The notes below the pieces were generated by a model. That model had not been told where the DNA came from. It was given only the letters and a program-made list of their open reading frames with translations, and searched no databases. The position numbers and the translations under genes were made by a program. This document shows positions 61,450-64,000 of a DNA stretch of 64,000 bases, piece by piece. Location of the stretch: positions 79,760-143,759 of the forward strand of contig CAZKXI010000007.1 of assembly GCA_964556755.1 (NCBI GenBank). Reading direction: 5' to 3'. Within the stretch, counting starts at the first letter, position 1; every line of letters starts with the position of its first letter. The DNA comes from UBA4085 sp964556755 (GTDB lineage: Bacteria > Acidobacteriota > Aminicenantia > Aminicenantales > UBA4085).

Positions 61450-61974
61450 TCAGAGGCGCCAGAAGGCGGCCGAGGAGAAGCGGCGCAGAAGCGGGCGCCT
61501 GTAGACGAGCAGGACCGGCAGGACGAAGCAGAGCAGCTCGAGGCCCACGACCTGGAGGTTGTGCGGCGAGGTCATCACCGCCCAGGAGCCGCGCCGGAGG
61601 TAGGGAAAGAAGCCGAGGTTGTAGTAGGCCTCGGAGAAGGGGAACAGGAGCCGCATGCCGATCGGCGTCATGGTATCGATGACGATGATGTCGAGGGCCA
61701 GGTGGGAAAGGGAGGTCAGGATGACGCCCCAGCGGCTGGCCCCCCGGGGCAGGAGCAGGGCCAGCAGGACGCCGACGAGGAGGGCAAAGGCCAGATTGTG
61801 GGTGAAGTACTGATGGATGAAGAGAGGCTTGGGGCCGATCAGCCTGTAGAAGAGAAAGTCGATGTCGGCGAAGTTGGCCGCGGTGACGAAGGCCAGAAGC
61901 GTGGGCAGGGTCTTCTTGCGGTCGAAGATCTGCCAGCCGAGCAGGCCGATTCCGGCGTGGGCGACGGGGCTCAT
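61450..61974 (-). CDS. YdjM/DUF457-like membrane-bound metal-dependent hydrolase
   Basis: The protein has 174 residues with about four hydrophobic segments. It starts MSPVAHAGIGLLGWQIF and has ANFADIDFLFYRL, HQYFTHNLAFALL and LTSLSHLALDIIV; the His and Asp residues in these motifs are typical of the DUF457 (YdjM-like) inner-membrane hydrolase family. The substrate is unknown. TAGAAT (61988-61983, reverse strand) lies eight bases before the ATG, so it too may be leaderless. Confidence 0.87.
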   Translation of the reverse strand: MSPVAHAGIGLLGWQIFDRKKTLPTLLAFVTAANFADIDFLFYRLIGPKPLFIHQYFTHNLAFALLVGVLLALLLPRGASRWGVILTSLSHLALDIIVIDTMTPIGMRLLFPFSEAYYNLGFFPYLRRGSWAVMTSPHNLQVVGLELLCFVLPVLLVYRRPLLRRFSSAAFWRL

Positions 61975-62000
61975 GGCGGCCTATTCTACACGAATTGGCG

Positions 62001-62040
62001 GACACATACCGAATTCAATTCTCAGACACATACCGAATTC
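62001..62040 (+). repeat. Two direct copies of a 16-bp repeat
   Basis: GACACATACCGAATTC occurs at 62001-62016 and 62025-62040, eight bases apart. A third, inverted copy is at 1255-1270. The copies look like remains of REP-type elements. They lie in the 294-base gap between the YdjM-like gene and the promoter at 62195. Confidence 0.7.
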
Positions 62041-62194
62041 TCTCACCGGACCCGTGCGTCTTCTCCGTCCACTCGCCGCGCCTGGCCGCCCGTCGATCAT
62101 GCGGGGAGGGCGCCGGCCCGGCTCCAGACAGGGCGCGCGCGGACGGGCCGGGCGGCCTTTCGCCCCGGCGCTCCCGGCGGCCGGCCTTGCGAAA

Positions 62195-62223
62195 TTGACA
62201 GGGGGGACCGGGACGCTTATAGT
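62195..62223 (+). promoter_or_regulatory. Near-consensus promoter
   Basis: TTGACA (62195-62200), 17-base spacer, TATAGT (62218-62223). It is 45 bases before the ATG at 62269, which has AGGAGGGAG upstream. Confidence 0.8.
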
Positions 62224-62268
62224 GGGGCGGAAAGCGCCGGGCCGCCCGTCCGGTCAAGGAGGGAGATC

Positions 62269-62958
62269 ATGAATACCAAGGCTTTCTTGGGCGGGGTTCT
62301 CGTCGTGACCCTCATCGTAGCGACGACAGGAGCGGCGGCCCAGACGGCCGAAAAGCCGAGCCAGGCTCTCCTCCAGAAAGCCAAGTCGATCGAAGCCTTC
62401 ATCACCGGCCAGTTCAAGTTCATCCGGCCGGGATCGGACGGCAAGATCTTCGTCGATTGGGACACCCTGGCCCATTTCGAGGTCGGAAACATCAGCACGG
62501 ACAAGATGACCGAAAAGAGGGCGCCTGTCTGGAACGGGCGGCAGTTCACGGCCGAAGCCTCGATGAAGGACGCTCGCGGCGAGATCACGGCGGTGTCCTT
62601 GAAGGGCACGCTGTCGGCCGACTTCGCTGCCATCGAGACCATGGTCGCCAAGAAGACGCTGACCAGGGCTAACGGCGATGTCACCTCGGCTCAGTGGACC
62701 TTCAAGAACCTGGCCGGCAAGGTCTATCAAAATCCCTACACCCGGAAGAAGACCGTCAGCTACGGCGACATCTATCCCGTGGAGCAGAGCGCGGCGCACT
62801 TGTCCGGCGTGGTCTTCAGCGAAAAGCGGTCCGGGCGCGGCGAGGTCACATTCGGCGGCATTCCGACTTTGGCCGAAATCGAGGCCGAGTATAAAGACAG
62901 CGCCTACCTGGACAGCCATAAAAGGGTTCAGTTCGACGTCAAGTTCGTCATAGATTGA
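62269..62958 (+). CDS. Secreted protein of unknown function
   Basis: The protein has 229 residues with a signal peptide (cleavage near AAA-Q). The mature part begins with a helix (ALLQKAKSIEAFITGQFKFI), then a mixed beta region: KIFVDWDTLAHFEVGNIS, FTAEASMKDARGEITAVSL, KVYQNPYTRKKTVSYGDIYP, RGEVTFGGIPTLAEIEAEY. I recognise no family and no catalytic motif. It has its own strong promoter. The longer frame beginning at 61561 shadows the YdjM-like gene. It could be a solute- or lipid-binding protein, but nothing proves this. Confidence 0.8.
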   Translation: MNTKAFLGGVLVVTLIVATTGAAAQTAEKPSQALLQKAKSIEAFITGQFKFIRPGSDGKIFVDWDTLAHFEVGNISTDKMTEKRAPVWNGRQFTAEASMKDARGEITAVSLKGTLSADFAAIETMVAKKTLTRANGDVTSAQWTFKNLAGKVYQNPYTRKKTVSYGDIYPVEQSAAHLSGVVFSEKRSGRGEVTFGGIPTLAEIEAEYKDSAYLDSHKRVQFDVKFVID

Positions 62959-62970
62959 CGGCGAATCTGC

Positions 62971-62976
62971 TATAAT
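62971..62976 (+). promoter_or_regulatory. Extended -10 promoter
   Basis: TGCTATAAT with TATAAT at 62971-62976, 24 bases before the ATG at 63001. GGAGGAAG lies before the start codon. Confidence 0.6.
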
Positions 62977-63000
62977 GGCGCCACTGATTAGGAGGAAGAC

Positions 63001-63435
63001 ATGAAAATCCTGAAGAGAATTCCCATGTTCGGCTTTCTGCTCATCATCATCGACCTCTTCATCCTGCTCGGCAAGGGCGAGGTCATGAACAACCTGCTCT
63101 TCAAGTTCAAGCTGCTGTCGGGCGCCATCTGGTTCATGACCGTCGGCGACCTGTTCGTCATCATCGGCCTGGTCTTCCTGTTCATCGAAGTCATCAAGTC
63201 GACCCGGACCTCGCAGGCCGCGATCATCGATCACATCCTGTCGACGCTGGTCCTGATCATCTTTCTGATCGAGTTCATCGCCGTCAAAGGCGCCGGCACA
63301 TCGACCTTCTTCATCCTGGCCCTGATGTCGCTGTTCGACGTCATCGCCGGCTTCACGGTGACCATCACCACGGCCCGGCGCGACGTGACCATGGACCGCG
63401 ACTCGGGCTTCGTCCCCCCAGCGCCGCGGGGCTGA
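63001..63435 (+). CDS. Four-helix membrane protein of unknown function
   Basis: The protein has 144 residues with four hydrophobic helices (IPMFGFLLIIIDLFILLG; SGAIWFMTVGDLFVIIGLVF; ILSTLVLIIFLIEFIAV; FFILALMSLFDVIAGFTVTI) and a polar C-terminal tail rich in Asp, Arg and Pro. I recall similar proteins in several phyla without a known role. It begins 42 bases after the preceding stop, with an own extended -10 promoter. The gap to the next gene (63436-63620) holds nothing I can identify. Confidence 0.8.
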   Translation: MKILKRIPMFGFLLIIIDLFILLGKGEVMNNLLFKFKLLSGAIWFMTVGDLFVIIGLVFLFIEVIKSTRTSQAAIIDHILSTLVLIIFLIEFIAVKGAGTSTFFILALMSLFDVIAGFTVTITTARRDVTMDRDSGFVPPAPRG

Positions 63436-63620
63436 CGCCGTCCGGATCGCCGTCGCGGGGCGGGAGGCCGCCATGCGGGGGGGGGTGTGCTTTACGGGCC
63501 GGCCCATTCGGGGAGAGGTCGCTTTTCCGTTTCAGGAATGAAGACCCGAACGCAAGGCCGTCAAGTTCGATAGGTGTCTGGGAAAAGAGTTCGGGTTGGG
63601 TTTGCTAATTCGATCCGGGT

Positions 63621-64000
63621 CTATTTGCGGTACTTGGAGATGAACTCCTCGACCTCGGGGATGCCGCCCTGGAAGATGAGGTAGCCGTTGGACGGCTCGC
63701 GTTCGGTGATTTCGCCCGCGACCGGGGTCAGCATGATCTTCTTGACCTCATCCAGGTCCGACGTCTGCCCCAGGGCCCAGGCCAGCTTGACGTACCCGAC
63801 CTCGGGCAGGAGGTTGGCCGCCGGCACCACCCCCAGCTCCATCATGTCGCGCCCCGTGTCGTAGACATACATCTGGACGTAGCCCCACAGCGTCTGGACG
63901 GTCATGTAGACGGCGATTTTCTTGTCCTGAGCCCGCTTCAACGCAGGGTAGAGCGGCTTGTTGACGTGGCCCAGCCCCGTGCCGGCGATGATGATGCCCT
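63621..64000 (-). CDS. gatD: GatD/L-asparaginase-like protein, C-terminal part
   Basis: The reverse-strand frame runs off the right edge; 126 residues of the C-terminus are visible. GIIIAGTGLGHVNKPLYPAL matches the second half of bacterial-type asparaginases and of GatD, the amidase subunit of the archaeal GatDE Glu-tRNA(Gln) amidotransferase. VYMTVQTLWGYVQMYVYDTGRDM and LPEVGYVKLAWALGQT are closer to GatD as I remember it (the glutaminyl-tRNA branch has QT.WG..). The active-site Thr residues lie outside the window, so enzyme type cannot be settled here. The N-terminal AnsA-like domain and the neighbouring gene are not visible. Confidence 0.75.
   Translation of the reverse strand, partial: GIIIAGTGLGHVNKPLYPALKRAQDKKIAVYMTVQTLWGYVQMYVYDTGRDMMELGVVPAANLLPEVGYVKLAWALGQTSDLDEVKKIMLTPVAGEITEREPSNGYLIFQGGIPEVEEFISKYRK

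Noticed and set aside
61561..62958. Extended 465-codon version of the secreted unknown protein
   Set aside because: The extension shadows the YdjM-like gene and the promoter at 62195-62223; the ATG at 62269 has a strong ribosome site and signal peptide.
1..64000. CRISPR arrays, tRNA and rRNA genes, integrases or phage genes
   Set aside because: No regularly spaced repeats, no tRNA-like cloverleaf or TTCGAATCC-type arm and no rRNA segment was seen; all long frames are metabolic or envelope genes.

Overview
The window is GC-rich (my estimate is well over 60 percent) and nearly every gene encodes an exported, outer-membrane or lipoprotein-type product. There are BamA/TamA-like and TorF-like barrels, an OmpA lipoprotein, many lipobox signals, PilT, GWxTD and DUF4342 proteins, and a strikingly large set of secreted peptidases and glycosidases. 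This points to a Gram-negative, heterotrophic, probably anaerobic bacterium. The gene mix (tricorn-like S41, tandem C69 dipeptidases, DUF1080/TIM fusions, GWxTD) resembles what I remember of Candidatus Aminicenantes and relatives of Acidobacteriota, but that placement is inference. Promoters look sigma70-like (TTGACA - 17 - TATAAT) and several genes seem to be transcribed without a leader.

Layout. 1-1120: left-edge partial outer-membrane protein. 1280-8834 (minus): tricorn-like peptidase, a duplicated helical periplasmic protein, a GH38 alpha-mannosidase and a TorF-like porin. 8938-11497: a lipoprotein beta-lactamase-fold hydrolase coupled to UspA, divergent from a thioredoxin lipoprotein. 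11498-15753 (minus): CBM9-like protein, PatB/MalY C-S lyase and a TlpA-thioredoxin/outer-membrane-barrel fusion, preceded by a very long terminator-like hairpin. 15922-27136 (minus): a peptidase/PD40/BamA-barrel fusion, GH3, a divergent gamma-glutamyltransferase, OmpA lipoprotein, DUF4342 and GWxTD-TPR proteins.

27324-31365 (plus): MFS transporter, Gfo/Idh/MocA oxidoreductase and a TIM-barrel/DUF1080 fusion, together a likely 3-keto-glycoside pathway. 31352-34116: monothiol thioredoxin, then ROK kinase and NagB (amino-sugar catabolism). 34198-37433 (minus): GH29 fucosidase-like and GH110-like proteins. 37541-40008: SPL-type radical SAM protein and an L,D-transpeptidase.

40133-47013 (plus) is the most system-like block: a DctM/ion-transporter-type permease, an unannotated 51-aa two-helix membrane protein, a zinc desuccinylase/aspartoacylase-like enzyme, two tandem C69 dipeptidases and a DUF6305-like secreted protein, closed by a perfect terminator. 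I read it as a peptide or amino-acid scavenging and uptake unit of unknown substrate. 47200-50019 is a large secreted M14-type protein, followed by a REP/MITE-like inverted repeat.

50124-51660 (minus) pairs a Crp/Fnr regulator with a His-rich ferredoxin-like protein and a palindrome placed like a class II activator site. 51797-61974 holds a heparinase-like lyase candidate, an unclassified large glycosidase-like protein, PilT, a ProX-like tRNA deacylase, membrane proteins, an M1 aminopeptidase and a YdjM-like protein. 62269-64000 has two proteins of unknown function and the C-terminal part of a GatD/asparaginase-like protein. I found no tRNA, rRNA, CRISPR array or transposase gene. No stretch over 300 bases lacks a gene; the longest gap (61975-62268) holds short repeats and a promoter.
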